From Acidimicrobiales bacterium (GTDB taxonomy: Bacteria; Actinomycetota; Acidimicrobiia; Acidimicrobiales; SHLQ01), in contig JAHDDK010000030.1 in the NCBI GenBank assembly GCA_020629375.1, forward strand, positions 1 through 45,366: 45,366 nucleotides of DNA, written 5' to 3'. Of the stretch, positions 14,595 to 24,396 are shown piece by piece. The position numbers and the translations under genes are program-made. Within the stretch, counting starts at the first letter, position 1; every line of letters begins with the position of its first letter. Below the pieces are notes generated by a model. That model did not search any database, was not told the origin of the DNA, and saw only the letters and a list, made by a program, of their open reading frames with translations.

Positions 14595-15830
14595 GTTCTT
14601 TGGGAGCTCGTTGAAGGGGGTGGTCTTGTCGGGGCCGGGTTCTTTGAGGAGGCCCAGACCGCGTTCGCCAATGATGTTTCGCTGGATCTGGTCGGTGCCG
14701 CCGTAGATAGCGGGGCCTGGCGAGAACATGATCAGTTCTTGGACGAGTGCTTCGAGTCCTTCGTCGTCGTGGAGGGTGGCATCCATGCCGAGCACTGCTG
14801 CGCCGAGCTCGCGGGCTCCTCGATACAGGTCGCTCATCATCAGCTTGGACAGGTTGGGGGTGACCGGGCTGGCTCCCTTGACGCGCCCGCGCATGGCGAG
14901 CATCCGATTGACCTCGGCGAGTTCGTAGAACCGCACGAACTGGTCGCGCAGGATCGGGTCCTCGATGCGGCCGGTCTTCGTGGCGTACTCCACGAGTCGT
15001 TCCCAGAGGACGAGGTTGGGTGATGGGACGCCAGACTCTCCGGAACCGGCGGACACGACAATGTCTCCGGCGCGGCGTTCGAGGTTGTTGGCGACCGGTC
15101 CTGGCGAGCAGCTCTTGAGCGGCACCGGATTCGCGCCGAGGCTCATGCGTTCGAACAGCAGCGTGTCGTTGGCGACCCGCCAACCGTTCTGGGCATCGCC
15201 GATCATGTCGTCGCTGTGCACGCGAGCATCATCGATGAAGACCTCGTTGAAGATCGCTCGGCCGGTCATCTCCGTGAGCGGGCGCACGTCGACGCCAGGC
15301 TGGTCCATGTCGAACGCGAACCAGGTGATGCCGACGTGCTTGGGAAGCTCGACGTCGGTCCGGGCGATGAGCATGCCTTTGTTGGCGATCTTGCCGCCCG
15401 AGGTCCACACCTTCTGACCGTTGACGACGAACTCGTCGCCGTCTCGGATCGCTGAGGTCTGCAGGCTGGCCAGGTCACTGCCTGCGTTTGGTTCGGAGAA
15501 CAGCTGACACCAGGCGTCGGTGCCGTCGATCATCGGCCGGATCAGGCGATCGATCTGCGCCTGCGTGCCGTGGGCGGCGATCGTCGGCGCCGCGAGCATC
15601 ATGCCGAGGCCTGTAGGGGGGCCCATTGCTCCACCGTCCGCAATCGCCTGGCGAACCGCACGATTGCCAGTACGGTTGTATCCCCGGCCTCCGGCGTTCT
15701 CCGGCAGCGTTGGATGGCCGTAGCCAGAGTCGGCAAGCGTCGCCCACCATTCGCCGACGCTCAGGTCAGGGTCCCAGTTGTCGGTCACCCATGCGTTCGC
15801 TTCGGCGGCAATCGTGTCGGTGTCGGCCAT
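14592..15830 (-). CDS. Acyl-CoA dehydrogenase
   Basis: The 412-residue protein has the acyl-CoA dehydrogenase layout: helical N-domain with LPENAGGRGYNRTGN, middle domain QLFSEPNAGSDLASLQT and NGQKVWTSGGKIANKG, and C-domain ending PAIYGGTDQIQRNIIGERGLGLL. The GGT form, as opposed to YEGT, means the catalytic Glu is not at the medium-chain position. It uses FAD to form an enoyl-CoA and hands electrons to ETF. ATG 15830 is chosen because an AAGGGG site lies about 9 nt upstream. The preceding gene on this strand is RNase E/G, only 17 nt away; ribosomal genes rplU and rpmA that often follow it are absent here. Confidence 0.9.
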   Translation of the reverse strand: MADTDTIAAEANAWVTDNWDPDLSVGEWWATLADSGYGHPTLPENAGGRGYNRTGNRAVRQAIADGGAMGPPTGLGMMLAAPTIAAHGTQAQIDRLIRPMIDGTDAWCQLFSEPNAGSDLASLQTSAIRDGDEFVVNGQKVWTSGGKIANKGMLIARTDVELPKHVGITWFAFDMDQPGVDVRPLTEMTGRAIFNEVFIDDARVHSDDMIGDAQNGWRVANDTLLFERMSLGANPVPLKSCSPGPVANNLERRAGDIVVSAGSGESGVPSPNLVLWERLVEYATKTGRIEDPILRDQFVRFYELAEVNRMLAMRGRVKGASPVTPNLSKLMMSDLYRGARELGAAVLGMDATLHDDEGLEALVQELIMFSPGPAIYGGTDQIQRNIIGERGLGLLKEPGPDKTTPFNELPKN

Positions 15831-15847
15831 GGCATGTGCCCCTTCGT

Positions 15848-17722
15848 TCAGACTTCGAGCAACTCCGCATCGAGGATGTGACCCGGACCGTCGCAGGTGT
15901 CGCACTGCGAGGAGAGACTCTCGACAAGTCCTTCACCGATGCGCTTGCGGGTCATCTCGACCAGACCGAGCTCGGAGATGTCGAACACCTGCGTACGGGT
16001 CTTGTCCTGGGCGAGCGCTTCTCGGAAGACCTTCGTGACCTCTTCGCGGTTCTTCTTGATCTCCATGTCGACGAAGTCAATCACGATGATCCCGCCAATG
16101 TCTCGCAGCCGGAGCTGACGAGCGATCTCGCGGGCCGCTTCGAGGTTGTTGCGGTACACGGTCTCTTCGAGGCTCGACGAGCCAACGTTCTTGCCCGTGT
16201 TGACGTCGATGACGGTAAGCGCCTCGGTCTGTTCGATGATGAGCGAACCGCCCGATGGCAGCCAGACCTTCGGATCAACAGCCTTGCGAAGTTGTTCGCT
16301 GACGTGATGGCGCTCGAAGAGGCTGATCTTCTCTTGCTCACGGTCGTAGAACTGGACACGGTCGGCCAGCGCCGGGGTGATCGAGGCGACGTAGTTCTTG
16401 ACGTCCTCGTACAGCTCGCGATCGTCGATGACGACCCCGCGGTAGTCCTTGTTGAACTCCTCACGGATCACGCGGACGGCCATCTCGGGCTCTCGGTACA
16501 GGAGCGCCGGCTTGTTCGACTTCTTGGCGAGATCGTCGATGGCTTTCCACTGGTCGGCGAGACGCTTCACGTCGGCGACGATCTCTTCTTCGGTGACGTT
16601 CTCGGCAGCGGTGCGCACGATGATGCCGGCGCCCTTCGGCTTGACGCGATCGAGGATCTTGCGGAGCCGCTTGCGTTCCTTGTCCGGCAAGCGCTTCGAG
16701 ATGCCGTAGGTGTCCGAATTTGGGACGAGCACGACGAAGCGGCCGGGCAGCGAGATCTCTTGTGTGAGCCGCGCGCCCTTGTGGGCGATCGGGTTCTTTG
16801 TGACCTGGCAGAGGATGTTCTGCTTCGGCTTGAGGAGCTGTTCGATCTTCGGGTTGCGGGACTCGACGTCTTCGCGGTCGAACTGCACATCGCCTCGGTA
16901 GAGCACGGCGTTCTTGGGCGTCGTGATGTCGATGAATGCAGCTTCCATACCGGGAAGCACGTTCTGGACTCGACCCATGTAGATGTTGCCGTGGATCTGG
17001 CTGATGTCGTCGCTCGGTCGGGACACGTAGTGCTCGATGAGATTGCGACCTTCGAGCACGGCGATCTGTGTGGCCTTGTCTCGAACCGACACACACATGA
17101 GGTAGCGCCCCGCCGGCTTGCCCTTGCGCTCACGGCCCTTGCGAAGCGCGAGCTGTTCGTCGTCGAGTTCGACCGCATCGCCGGTCAGTGCCGTGACTGG
17201 CTCGTTCGAGGTGTTACCCCCCGAATTACCTCTGCCTCGTCCACCTCGGCGACGACGACGGCCGCCTCCCGAACCTTGACCGTTCTGCTGACTGCCGTCG
17301 CCTTTCGGCGATGAGCCATTGCGGTTGCGGCTCTGAAGGTTCTGCTTGTTTGAGGTCTGGTCGCTGTTCGAAGACCGACTCTGACCACCGTCGCCGGTGT
17401 TCTGGCCGCTGTCCTGGCCCTTGTTTTGGCCGCCGCGGCGGCGACGTCGTCCACCGCCCGACCCGCTCTTCGCAGTGCCATTCCCGCCGCTCTCAGCCGG
17501 GGCTTCGGGAGCGGGTCGTTTGTCGCCGATCTTGGGGCGGCGAGTATCGCCAACCTTCGGCTTGTCGGTTGTCGATGCCGCCGTCGAGGAGGATCCGCCA
17601 TCGCTGGCGCCTCCCGCGTTGCGCGGAGAACGTTGGGGCGTATCGCCCTGCGAGGATCGCGAGTTCTCAGGCGCGCGTTGGCGACTCCCCTGGCGCTGCT
17701 GCGCCGGCTTCTCGTCGGACAT
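15848..17722 (-). CDS. rne: Ribonuclease E/G family endoribonuclease
   Basis: Residues 1 to about 204 are low-complexity Gln/Ser/Gly/Arg, with the block GGGRRRRRGG occurring twice (89-98 and 152-161), likely RNA- or partner-binding and disordered. The catalytic core follows: an S1-type segment (HGNIYMGRVQNVLPGMEAAFIDI), the catalytic metal Asp regions VIDVNTGKNVG and IGGIIVIDFVDM, and the zinc-link CDTCDG near the C-terminus. The chain stops soon after this, so the unstructured extension is N-terminal, opposite to E. coli RNase E. It processes rRNA and mRNA. A GAAGGGAA site precedes the ATG; the DUF2344 gene ends 12 nt upstream. Confidence 0.93.
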   Translation of the reverse strand: MSDEKPAQQRQGSRQRAPENSRSSQGDTPQRSPRNAGGASDGGSSSTAASTTDKPKVGDTRRPKIGDKRPAPEAPAESGGNGTAKSGSGGGRRRRRGGQNKGQDSGQNTGDGGQSRSSNSDQTSNKQNLQSRNRNGSSPKGDGSQQNGQGSGGGRRRRRGGRGRGNSGGNTSNEPVTALTGDAVELDDEQLALRKGRERKGKPAGRYLMCVSVRDKATQIAVLEGRNLIEHYVSRPSDDISQIHGNIYMGRVQNVLPGMEAAFIDITTPKNAVLYRGDVQFDREDVESRNPKIEQLLKPKQNILCQVTKNPIAHKGARLTQEISLPGRFVVLVPNSDTYGISKRLPDKERKRLRKILDRVKPKGAGIIVRTAAENVTEEEIVADVKRLADQWKAIDDLAKKSNKPALLYREPEMAVRVIREEFNKDYRGVVIDDRELYEDVKNYVASITPALADRVQFYDREQEKISLFERHHVSEQLRKAVDPKVWLPSGGSLIIEQTEALTVIDVNTGKNVGSSSLEETVYRNNLEAAREIARQLRLRDIGGIIVIDFVDMEIKKNREEVTKVFREALAQDKTRTQVFDISELGLVEMTRKRIGEGLVESLSSQCDTCDGPGHILDAELLEV

Positions 17723-17734
17723 GTGTTTCCCTTC

Positions 17735-18439
17735 TCATGACGCACACTTCGTGTGCGCAGCTCGGGAGACGACGGCCTCATGTGGCTCGATTCTCGTCAT
17801 CCCGTCTGAAATCCATTGGTGCAGCCGTCGCACGCTCGTGGCTCGAACCGGTGGTTCGAGGACCGAGACGAACTCTGCGGGCCGCAGCGACCGGGACTCG
17901 GTGCCGAGTTCGGCGTGAATCCGTGGAGTCGCAGTTTCTGTGTGCATGAACACCTTCAGTGAGAGCAGATCGGGGCGGATGTCATCGCGAACCGGCTTCC
18001 CTTTGCGCTCTCTCTCGATCATCACCCTATCGGCAGCCAAGAGCCGATCTACAGATGCTTGAACCGTGTCGAGATCCTGGCCGTCGACATCGATGGCCCA
18101 GTCACAGCTCGTGACCGCCTCCATGAGTGACGTCCGGGACCGGGCGACCTCGCCGACTTCGATCAGGTCGATGCCGTCGGGCAGTGCTGCACCGAGCCGT
18201 GCGGCGACCTCTGCGAGATCGACATCGACGGCGGTTGATACGTCGAGGTACTCGTTGTCGCTCTCATATCCGACCGATAGCGCAAGTCCGAACGAGAGCT
18301 TCGGGCGCGGCGAGAACCCCTCGCTGTAGGCCACCGGCACCTTGGCGACGCGCAGGGACCGTTCGAAGATACGGGCAACGTCACGATGCCCGATGAATCG
18401 AATCTTGCCCTGCTTCGAGAATCGAAGTCGCAGGATCAC
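17735..18439 (-). CDS. TIGR03936/DUF2344 radical-SAM-associated protein
   Basis: The 234-residue protein begins with GTG overlapping the stop of the radical-SAM gene (GTGA), then reads LRLRFSKQGKIRFIGHRDVARIF and VAYSEGFSPRPKLSFGLAL, the hallmark of the DUF2344 family. In other bacteria this domain is fused to, or follows, the TIGR03960 radical-SAM protein and lies before RNase E/G, exactly as here. The function is not established; an RNA-linked role is suggested by the conserved linkage. A longer upstream frame is the shadow of the overlapping gene. Confidence 0.85.
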   Translation of the reverse strand: MILRLRFSKQGKIRFIGHRDVARIFERSLRVAKVPVAYSEGFSPRPKLSFGLALSVGYESDNEYLDVSTAVDVDLAEVAARLGAALPDGIDLIEVGEVARSRTSLMEAVTSCDWAIDVDGQDLDTVQASVDRLLAADRVMIERERKGKPVRDDIRPDLLSLKVFMHTETATPRIHAELGTESRSLRPAEFVSVLEPPVRATSVRRLHQWISDGMTRIEPHEAVVSRAAHTKCAS

Positions 18440-20397
18440 CCGACCGGCACCCGAGCCTTCGAGAGCAGCGTCACCGGTACGGCGCCGCCACTTGCCAGGT
18501 CCTGTCCGGTCCCTTGGCTTCCGCCGGCAGGAGGGGTAGCCGACGCGACCACGTGTTCGATGCCGTATCCGGTGCACGCACCGCAGTCGTAGCACGGTGT
18601 CCACCGGCAGTCTTCGAGACCGACTTCGGCGAGCGCGTCCTGCCACTCTTGCCACAAGAAGTCCTTATGGAGGCCGGCGGACAGGTGATCCCACGGGAAG
18701 ACTTCGTCTTCGGTCCGGTGGCGATACACGTACCACTCATGGTCAATGCCATGTTCGGCGCACGCATCAAGCCAACGGTCGAGATCGAGATGCTCGCTCC
18801 ATTCCTGGAACGTGCCGCCGTTGCGCCAAACCGTCTCGATCACCGGTCCGATCCGCCTGTCGCCCCGGCTGAGTAGGCCTTCGACGAGGGTGGCTTCGGC
18901 ATCATGCCACTTGAACTGCACGCCCCGGCTCTTGCGGTTCTCGTCGATCAGCACACCGATCTTGCGACGTAGCTCTTCGAGCGTGTTCTGCCCAAACCAC
19001 TGGAACGGCGTGAATGGCTTGGGCACGAAGCCGCCAACCGACACGGTGACCGAGGCTCCGGACGTGTGATGCTTGCCGATCTTCACGCAGTTGCGGGCCA
19101 GCTCGAAGATCCCTCGGGTGTCTTCGTCGGTCTCGGTCGGGAGTCCGGTCAGGAAATACAGCTTGGAGCGGCGCCACCCCTGGCTGAAGGCGGACTCGAC
19201 GGCGCCGTAGAGGTCCTCTTCGCGGATCAGTTTGTTGATGACCTGACGCATGCGCCACGTGCCCGCTTCGGGAGCGAACGTGAGTCCGCTGCGACGCCCT
19301 CGTTGAAGCTCCGCCGCGATGTCGACGCCGAACGCGTCGACCCGCAACGACGGCAACGAGATCGACAGATTGGAACAGTTCGGGTCGTTCATCGTGTCGG
19401 CGATGACGCCTTCGATTCCGCTGAAGTCGGCCGTCGAGAGTGACGTCAGCGCCACCTCGTCGTAGCCAGCACGAGCGACCCCTGCCGAGATCATCTCGCG
19501 GACTTGCTCGGCCGGACGTTCCCGAACGGGCCGAGTGATCATCCCGGCCTGGCAGAAACGGCAGCCGCGGGTGCAACCGCGGAACACCTCAACGTTGAGC
19601 CGGTCGTGAACCACGTCGGTAATTGGGACGAGGGGGGTCTTCGGGTAGGGCCACTCCCCCAGATCGGCGATCGTGCGCTTCTCGACCCGAGCGGGCACGT
19701 CGTCGAACAACGGTCGAGTCTCGAGCAGATCCTGGCCGTCGTACACCGCTTCGTAGAGCGATGGGACGTAGACCCCGACGATCGTCGTCAGCTCCCGAAG
19801 GATCGCCTCGCGGCCACCTGGTCGTCCGGCCTGCTTCCAACAATGGAACGCATCGGTGATCTCGGAGATCACTTCTTCGCCATCGCCGAGCACGACGGCG
19901 TCGACGTAGTCGGCCAACGGCTCGGGGTTGTACGTGCAGTGGCCGCCGACGATCACGAAGAGGTCGTCGAGTCCACGGTCGGCCGTGCGGACCGGCGTTC
20001 CGGCGAGGTCGACGCAATTGAGCAGGTTGGTGTAGGTGAGCTCGGCGGACAGGTTGAACGCAATGATGTCGAACGCGCTCGCTGCTCGATGCGTGTCGAC
20101 GCTGAAGAGTGGAACGCCCTCGGCACGCATCAGCGCTTCGAGGTCGGTCCATGGAGCGTAGGACCGTTCGGCGACGCCGTGGGGTGACTCGTTCACGATC
20201 TCGTAGAGGATCTGCAGGCCCTGGTTCGGCAAGCCGACTTCGTACGTGTCGGGGTAGGTGAACAGCCAGGCGACATCGCCATCGTTGTGGATCGGCGTCT
20301 GCGCACCGCCTTCGCCGCCGATGTAGCGAGCGGGCTTCTCGACGCGCATGAGCAACGGTTCGAGCTGGTTCCAGAGAGCGGTCGTCGAGGTCGACAT
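18436..20397 (-). CDS. TIGR03960-family B12-binding-domain radical SAM protein
   Basis: The 653-residue protein has an N-terminal B12-binding-like domain (VAWLFTYPDTYEVGLPNQGLQILYEI; DLFVIVGGHCTYNPEPLADYVD) and a radical-SAM core with GCTRGCRFCQAGM, whose Cys-x3-Cys-x2-Cys should hold the 4Fe-4S cluster. It ends with Cys pairs CYDCGACTGYG that could hold a second metal site. The substrate is unknown; conservation next to RNase E/G suggests RNA or ribosome modification. No ribosome site precedes the ATG, but a TATCAT box sits 7 nt upstream. It heads the unit 20397 to 15848 or beyond. Confidence 0.9.
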   Translation of the reverse strand: MSTSTTALWNQLEPLLMRVEKPARYIGGEGGAQTPIHNDGDVAWLFTYPDTYEVGLPNQGLQILYEIVNESPHGVAERSYAPWTDLEALMRAEGVPLFSVDTHRAASAFDIIAFNLSAELTYTNLLNCVDLAGTPVRTADRGLDDLFVIVGGHCTYNPEPLADYVDAVVLGDGEEVISEITDAFHCWKQAGRPGGREAILRELTTIVGVYVPSLYEAVYDGQDLLETRPLFDDVPARVEKRTIADLGEWPYPKTPLVPITDVVHDRLNVEVFRGCTRGCRFCQAGMITRPVRERPAEQVREMISAGVARAGYDEVALTSLSTADFSGIEGVIADTMNDPNCSNLSISLPSLRVDAFGVDIAAELQRGRRSGLTFAPEAGTWRMRQVINKLIREEDLYGAVESAFSQGWRRSKLYFLTGLPTETDEDTRGIFELARNCVKIGKHHTSGASVTVSVGGFVPKPFTPFQWFGQNTLEELRRKIGVLIDENRKSRGVQFKWHDAEATLVEGLLSRGDRRIGPVIETVWRNGGTFQEWSEHLDLDRWLDACAEHGIDHEWYVYRHRTEDEVFPWDHLSAGLHKDFLWQEWQDALAEVGLEDCRWTPCYDCGACTGYGIEHVVASATPPAGGSQGTGQDLASGGAVPVTLLSKARVPVG

Positions 20398-20404
20398 GAC
20401 GTCG

Positions 20405-20410
20405 ATGATA
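20405..20410 (-). promoter_or_regulatory. -10 box (TATCAT), likely leaderless promoter of the radical-SAM/RNase E unit
   Basis: On the minus strand TATCAT ends 7 nt before the ATG at 20397, with no purine-rich site between. The preceding gene rodA ends only 59 nt upstream. Confidence 0.5.
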
Positions 20411-20456
20411 CGCGCCGGCTGCGCTCGCTCGGGGCCAGCGCCAGCGGGCAGTGACT

Positions 20457-21605
20457 TTACCGAAGGCGGTGGGCGTGCACGTTCTCGACCAGCCCAATCG
20501 CGATCAAGCTGGTGATCATCGACGTGCCGCCCGCAGAGATCATTGGCAGAGGGATGCCGGTCACCGGCATGATGCCCATGTTCATCCCGACCGACTGGAA
20601 CGCCTGGAACAAGAACATCGAGAAGACCCCGACGGCGATGAGCCGCCCGTAGTCGTTCTCGGCCAGTACGGCGATGCGCCAGATGCGGGCCAGGAGCAAC
20701 CCGAAGAGCACCAGCAGCGTGGCGCCACCAACGAAGCCGAGCTCTTCGCCGAGCACGCTGAAGATGAAGTCGGTCTCCTTCTCGGGCACGAGCGAGTTGT
20801 TGTTTTGTGTTCCTTCGAACAGGCCCTGGCCGGTCAGTCCACCGTTGCCGATCGCGATCTCGGCCTGGTCGACGTTGTACCGCTCGCGGGTCCCGGTCTC
20901 GGCCGCGAAGGCGGTGAAACGATCGATCTGGTAAGCCTCGAGGCGCTCAGACGAGATCAAGAACGCCACCGCCCCGACCAGGCCGAAGAGCACAACGACA
21001 ACGTGCGACGGCTTGACGCCACCGACAACGACGATGCCCGCCACGATGGCGCCGTAGACCATCACCGTGCCGTAGTCGGGTTGCATCAGCACAAGCAGTC
21101 CGAGAAGCCCAGCGATGGCACCGCCCAACGCCACCTCCGGCATCGACAGCTCGCCGGAGTCACGCGAGTTTGAGAACCATGACGCGAGCGCCACGATGAG
21201 CGTGAGTTTGGCGAGCTCGGAGGGTTGCAACGTCATGCCCGCGACCGAATACCACGACGTCGCGTTGTTGAAGGTCGACCCGAAGAAGAACAAACCGACC
21301 AGCAAGACCACCGTGAGGGCGTAAAGGACCGGGACGATTGCCCGCGTCTTGCGATAGTCGACCGCTGCCGCGAGGGCCCCGAGAAACGCCCCGACACCGA
21401 CGAAGATGATCTGCGCCTCCAACACGGCCCGATTCGGGGTGTCGTCCGGAGTCCGGACCCCGCGTGTCGCCGAGTAGACGACGACCAGGCCCATCGCGAC
21501 GAGGGCGACCGTCAGCAGGATCACCGAGACGTCGAGCCGGATCCACAGCGGACCTTGCGTTTCGCGGTCGTCGAAACCGGCCTTACCGGCCCGGAGCGCG
21601 GTCAC
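20457..21605 (-). CDS. rodA: Peptidoglycan glycosyltransferase RodA
   Basis: The 382-residue membrane protein of the SEDS family has about ten hydrophobic segments. Signatures include VVYSATRG in the first span, WYSVAGMTLQPSELAKL (the conserved loop), MQPDYGTVMVYG, and near the end GIMPVTGIPLPMISAGGTSM. It polymerises lipid II during side-wall growth together with PBP2, encoded immediately upstream. GTG 21605 overlaps the mrdA stop (GTGA) and has a GAGGAG site. It is the last gene of the mreB-mreC-mreD-mrdA-rodA unit. Confidence 0.95.
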   Translation of the reverse strand: MTALRAGKAGFDDRETQGPLWIRLDVSVILLTVALVAMGLVVVYSATRGVRTPDDTPNRAVLEAQIIFVGVGAFLGALAAAVDYRKTRAIVPVLYALTVVLLVGLFFFGSTFNNATSWYSVAGMTLQPSELAKLTLIVALASWFSNSRDSGELSMPEVALGGAIAGLLGLLVLMQPDYGTVMVYGAIVAGIVVVGGVKPSHVVVVLFGLVGAVAFLISSERLEAYQIDRFTAFAAETGTRERYNVDQAEIAIGNGGLTGQGLFEGTQNNNSLVPEKETDFIFSVLGEELGFVGGATLLVLFGLLLARIWRIAVLAENDYGRLIAVGVFSMFLFQAFQSVGMNMGIMPVTGIPLPMISAGGTSMITSLIAIGLVENVHAHRLR

Positions 21606-23836
21606 GGCTCCTCACCCGTTTCGGGCGCTTCGAGCTCGAGGCTCGCCGACAGCGCGTAGAACTCGTCTGCCTCGTCCTGGCTGATGGCTCGATCGATGTC
21701 GTTCTCGGCGATGGCTTTGAACATCCGCGCCACCATCGGTGCGGCGATCTTCGAACCAAACCCGGACTCCTCCATCACAACGGCCATGACGTACTCCGGC
21801 TCGTTGTCTGGTGTCGACCAGTACGTCGATCCGGACGGCCCGAAGCCGACGTACATCGAGTTGTCGGCCTTCCCGACGACCTCTGCCGTACCGGTCTTGC
21901 CAGCCACCGGCCATGCGGCGAGGGGGAAATCGACCCCACCCTCGCCCGGCTCATTGAACGCGTCGAAGGCTGTTCCGGGAGGTTGGGCCGCATTGAACTT
22001 GTCCAAGAAGTTGACCCCAAGTAGCCCGTCAAGGATGACTTGCTCGATCGACGTCGGGATGTTCACCTCGCGAAGGACCCGGGGTTCGAAGGTGACTTCG
22101 ACGTCGTTCGACAACGGGTTCGGCTCCACCCGCGTGACGATGTTCGGCGAGTACAGCGTGCCACCGTTTGCGAGCACGGCGTACGAGTTCGCAAGCTGCA
22201 GCGGCGTCACAAGCACATCGCCCTGGCCAATGGCGATATTCGTGTTGTCACCCGACGTCCATTGGCCTCGGGGGAAAATGTCGGGATTCTCTTCGTGTCG
22301 GGTCCGCATCAACTCGGCCGTCGGCATGAGCCCCGGGCGCTCATTGGGGAGCTGCACACCGCTCGCCGATCCGAACCCAAAGTCGCGGGCGGTGATCTGG
22401 ATGCCGTCCGGATTGATCTGGTCATCAGGGGCGACCCAGAACGCCTCGCCGATCTTGTAGTAGTAGGTGTCCGACGAGAACGTGAGTGAGTGCTGCAGGT
22501 CGACGCCTTCCATCGGTTGGTCGCCGGCGTTTCGCTTTCGGCAACCTGAGGCAAGGGCGCCCTCGACATCGCCGGTGAAGTCGATCTTGCAGGACTGGAG
22601 ATCCCAGTAGCCCGGATCGCTCGTGTACACGTTCCAGTCCTCGACGAAGTCCCAGCCGAAGACGTCGAAGTTCTCGGCGGCGATCGCCGTGAAGGGTTTG
22701 AAGGTCGACGCGGCCGGGTAGGCGCCCTCGATCGCTCGATTCACGAGGGGTTGATGCTCGAACGGATCGTTGAAACGGCGGTCGTATTCGTCTTGAGACA
22801 AGCCCTCGATGAAGTCCGCCGGGCTGTACGTGGGGTACGACGCCATAGCGAGGACCTCCCCCGTTCGGGGGTCCATGATCACGGCGGCGCCAGCCGGCGC
22901 GTTGAACGGCGGCTCGTCCTGCTCGGCCTCGGCCTCCCGCGCCCGGTCAAGGGCCTGCTTCAGTTCGAGCTCGAGGCGGATCTGAAGATCGATGTCGATC
23001 GTGAGATGCACGTCGGATCCCGGTCGAGGGTCGAGGTCCTCGCCGATCGGCGCAACGAAGTTGCCGACGTTGTCGACCAAGAAGCTCCGTGTGCCGGGGA
23101 TTCCGCGTAGGTCATCCTCGAAGAATCGTTCGATGCCGGCCTTTCCGATCTCGTCATTCGGCCGGTACTGCTTCCCTTCCGGATCCTGGATCTTGACCGT
23201 CGGGTCATCGGAATCGGGATCGTCGATCAAGTAGAGGTTTTCTTTCGCCTCGATCTCCGTCTGATTGATCGACCCGACGTAGCCCAGAAGATGCGCCGCT
23301 GCATCGCCGAACGGATAACTCCGGACAACGTCTTGTGTGACCCGAACGCCCGGAAACACGTCCGGACGCTCACCGATGAAGATCAGCAGCTCTTCATCGA
23401 CGTCTCGGGCGATCGGGATCTCTTCGAAGTCGGTGAAGCTTCGGTCGGTGAAGGCCCGTTCGAGCTGCGAGACCTTGGTGAGCTGACCCGAAGACGACAG
23501 CTCTCGGGCGAGTGTCGCGAACATCTCGGCCCGAAACTCGTCCCGTTCGGCCTTCGACTCGAGACCGGCAGCGATCAGGGCCTGCTTGTTCTCGTCGCGG
23601 TGGATCGTGACGATCGTCGACAGTCGGTTCTCGACCAGAACGCGTCCATTGCGATCGAAGATCTGGCCGCGCTCGGCCTGGGTACGGATACTCCGAGTGA
23701 TCTGCTGTGTGGCGACCTGCTGGAACTCCTCGTTCTGCAGTGCCTGGAGGTACCAGAGCCTGCCGAAGAGCGCCAGAAAGAGCGAGACGGCGACGACCGC
23801 CAGGATGCGCATTCGGAGACGAACGGAGTCTTCCAC
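21602..23836 (-). CDS. mrdA: Penicillin-binding protein 2
   Basis: The 744-residue class B PBP has a cytoplasmic start, one membrane span (about residues 9-29), the pedestal domain with AERGQIFDRNGRVLVEN, and the transpeptidase domain: STFK with nucleophile S377 and K380, SSD at 454-456 (the Asp form usual in PBP2), and AGKTGTAEVVG. The C-terminus has a Glu-rich tail. It crosslinks peptidoglycan in the elongation complex. The start is GTG, with GAGG 9 nt upstream. The mreD gene ends 38 nt upstream on the same strand. Confidence 0.95.
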   Translation of the reverse strand: MEDSVRLRMRILAVVAVSLFLALFGRLWYLQALQNEEFQQVATQQITRSIRTQAERGQIFDRNGRVLVENRLSTIVTIHRDENKQALIAAGLESKAERDEFRAEMFATLARELSSSGQLTKVSQLERAFTDRSFTDFEEIPIARDVDEELLIFIGERPDVFPGVRVTQDVVRSYPFGDAAAHLLGYVGSINQTEIEAKENLYLIDDPDSDDPTVKIQDPEGKQYRPNDEIGKAGIERFFEDDLRGIPGTRSFLVDNVGNFVAPIGEDLDPRPGSDVHLTIDIDLQIRLELELKQALDRAREAEAEQDEPPFNAPAGAAVIMDPRTGEVLAMASYPTYSPADFIEGLSQDEYDRRFNDPFEHQPLVNRAIEGAYPAASTFKPFTAIAAENFDVFGWDFVEDWNVYTSDPGYWDLQSCKIDFTGDVEGALASGCRKRNAGDQPMEGVDLQHSLTFSSDTYYYKIGEAFWVAPDDQINPDGIQITARDFGFGSASGVQLPNERPGLMPTAELMRTRHEENPDIFPRGQWTSGDNTNIAIGQGDVLVTPLQLANSYAVLANGGTLYSPNIVTRVEPNPLSNDVEVTFEPRVLREVNIPTSIEQVILDGLLGVNFLDKFNAAQPPGTAFDAFNEPGEGGVDFPLAAWPVAGKTGTAEVVGKADNSMYVGFGPSGSTYWSTPDNEPEYVMAVVMEESGFGSKIAAPMVARMFKAIAENDIDRAISQDEADEFYALSASLELEAPETGEEP

Positions 23837-23874
23837 TCAGAAGTACCTCGGTTTGGTGACCACCCGAACCTCCA

Positions 23875-24396
23875 TCAGTTCACCACAGTCCGGGCGGTGT
23901 CGCCTGTCGCGAATCGGCGTTCTGCCGACGCGACCCAGCCGTAAGCCATCCGCACCGGAAACAGAAAGACGAATGCCCACACGGCGACCACAAAGGCGAT
24001 CCACAGAACGCTGCCACTGATCAATCCACCGGCCCCCAGGAGGCCAAGCGACACCGCGTAGGCGGCGGTACCGACCATCGTCAGCAAGAAGACGCCAAAC
24101 GGCAGGATTCGAGAATCATCCGAGTCAATCGCTTGCCCCAACAGGCCCGATCCGTAGCCGATGACGCCGTAGATGCCTGCAGCCAGTCCGAACGGACCCG
24201 CAAGGACGAGGTCAAAGAGGAGCCCGGCGATGAAACCGTGCCGGGCGCCGTAGTCGTCGCCGCCGATCAGCCCGCCGACGATCGCCGCCACGAGCATGAG
24301 GTCGGGAGCCACACCGAACGGACGAAGGAACGAGAACAACCCGACCTGGATCGCCACACAAACGAACAGGACGACCGTGCTTCGCCAGCGGCTCAT
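23875..24396 (-). CDS. mreD: Rod shape-determining protein MreD
   Basis: The 173-residue protein has about five hydrophobic segments and reads PDLMLVAAIVGGLIGGDDYGARHGFIAGLLFDLVLAGPFGLAAGIYG, the typical MreD core. It is a membrane partner of MreC in the elongation complex. Its ATG overlaps the mreC stop (ATGA). MreD sequences diverge, so position between mreC and mrdA is the strongest support. Confidence 0.9.
   Translation of the reverse strand: MSRWRSTVVLFVCVAIQVGLFSFLRPFGVAPDLMLVAAIVGGLIGGDDYGARHGFIAGLLFDLVLAGPFGLAAGIYGVIGYGSGLLGQAIDSDDSRILPFGVFLLTMVGTAAYAVSLGLLGAGGLISGSVLWIAFVVAVWAFVFLFPVRMAYGWVASAERRFATGDTARTVVN

Noticed and set aside
15626..17314. A 562-codon open frame on the plus strand opposite RNase E/G
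   Set aside because: Antisense shadow of a well-supported RNase E/G gene, a common effect of high GC third positions.
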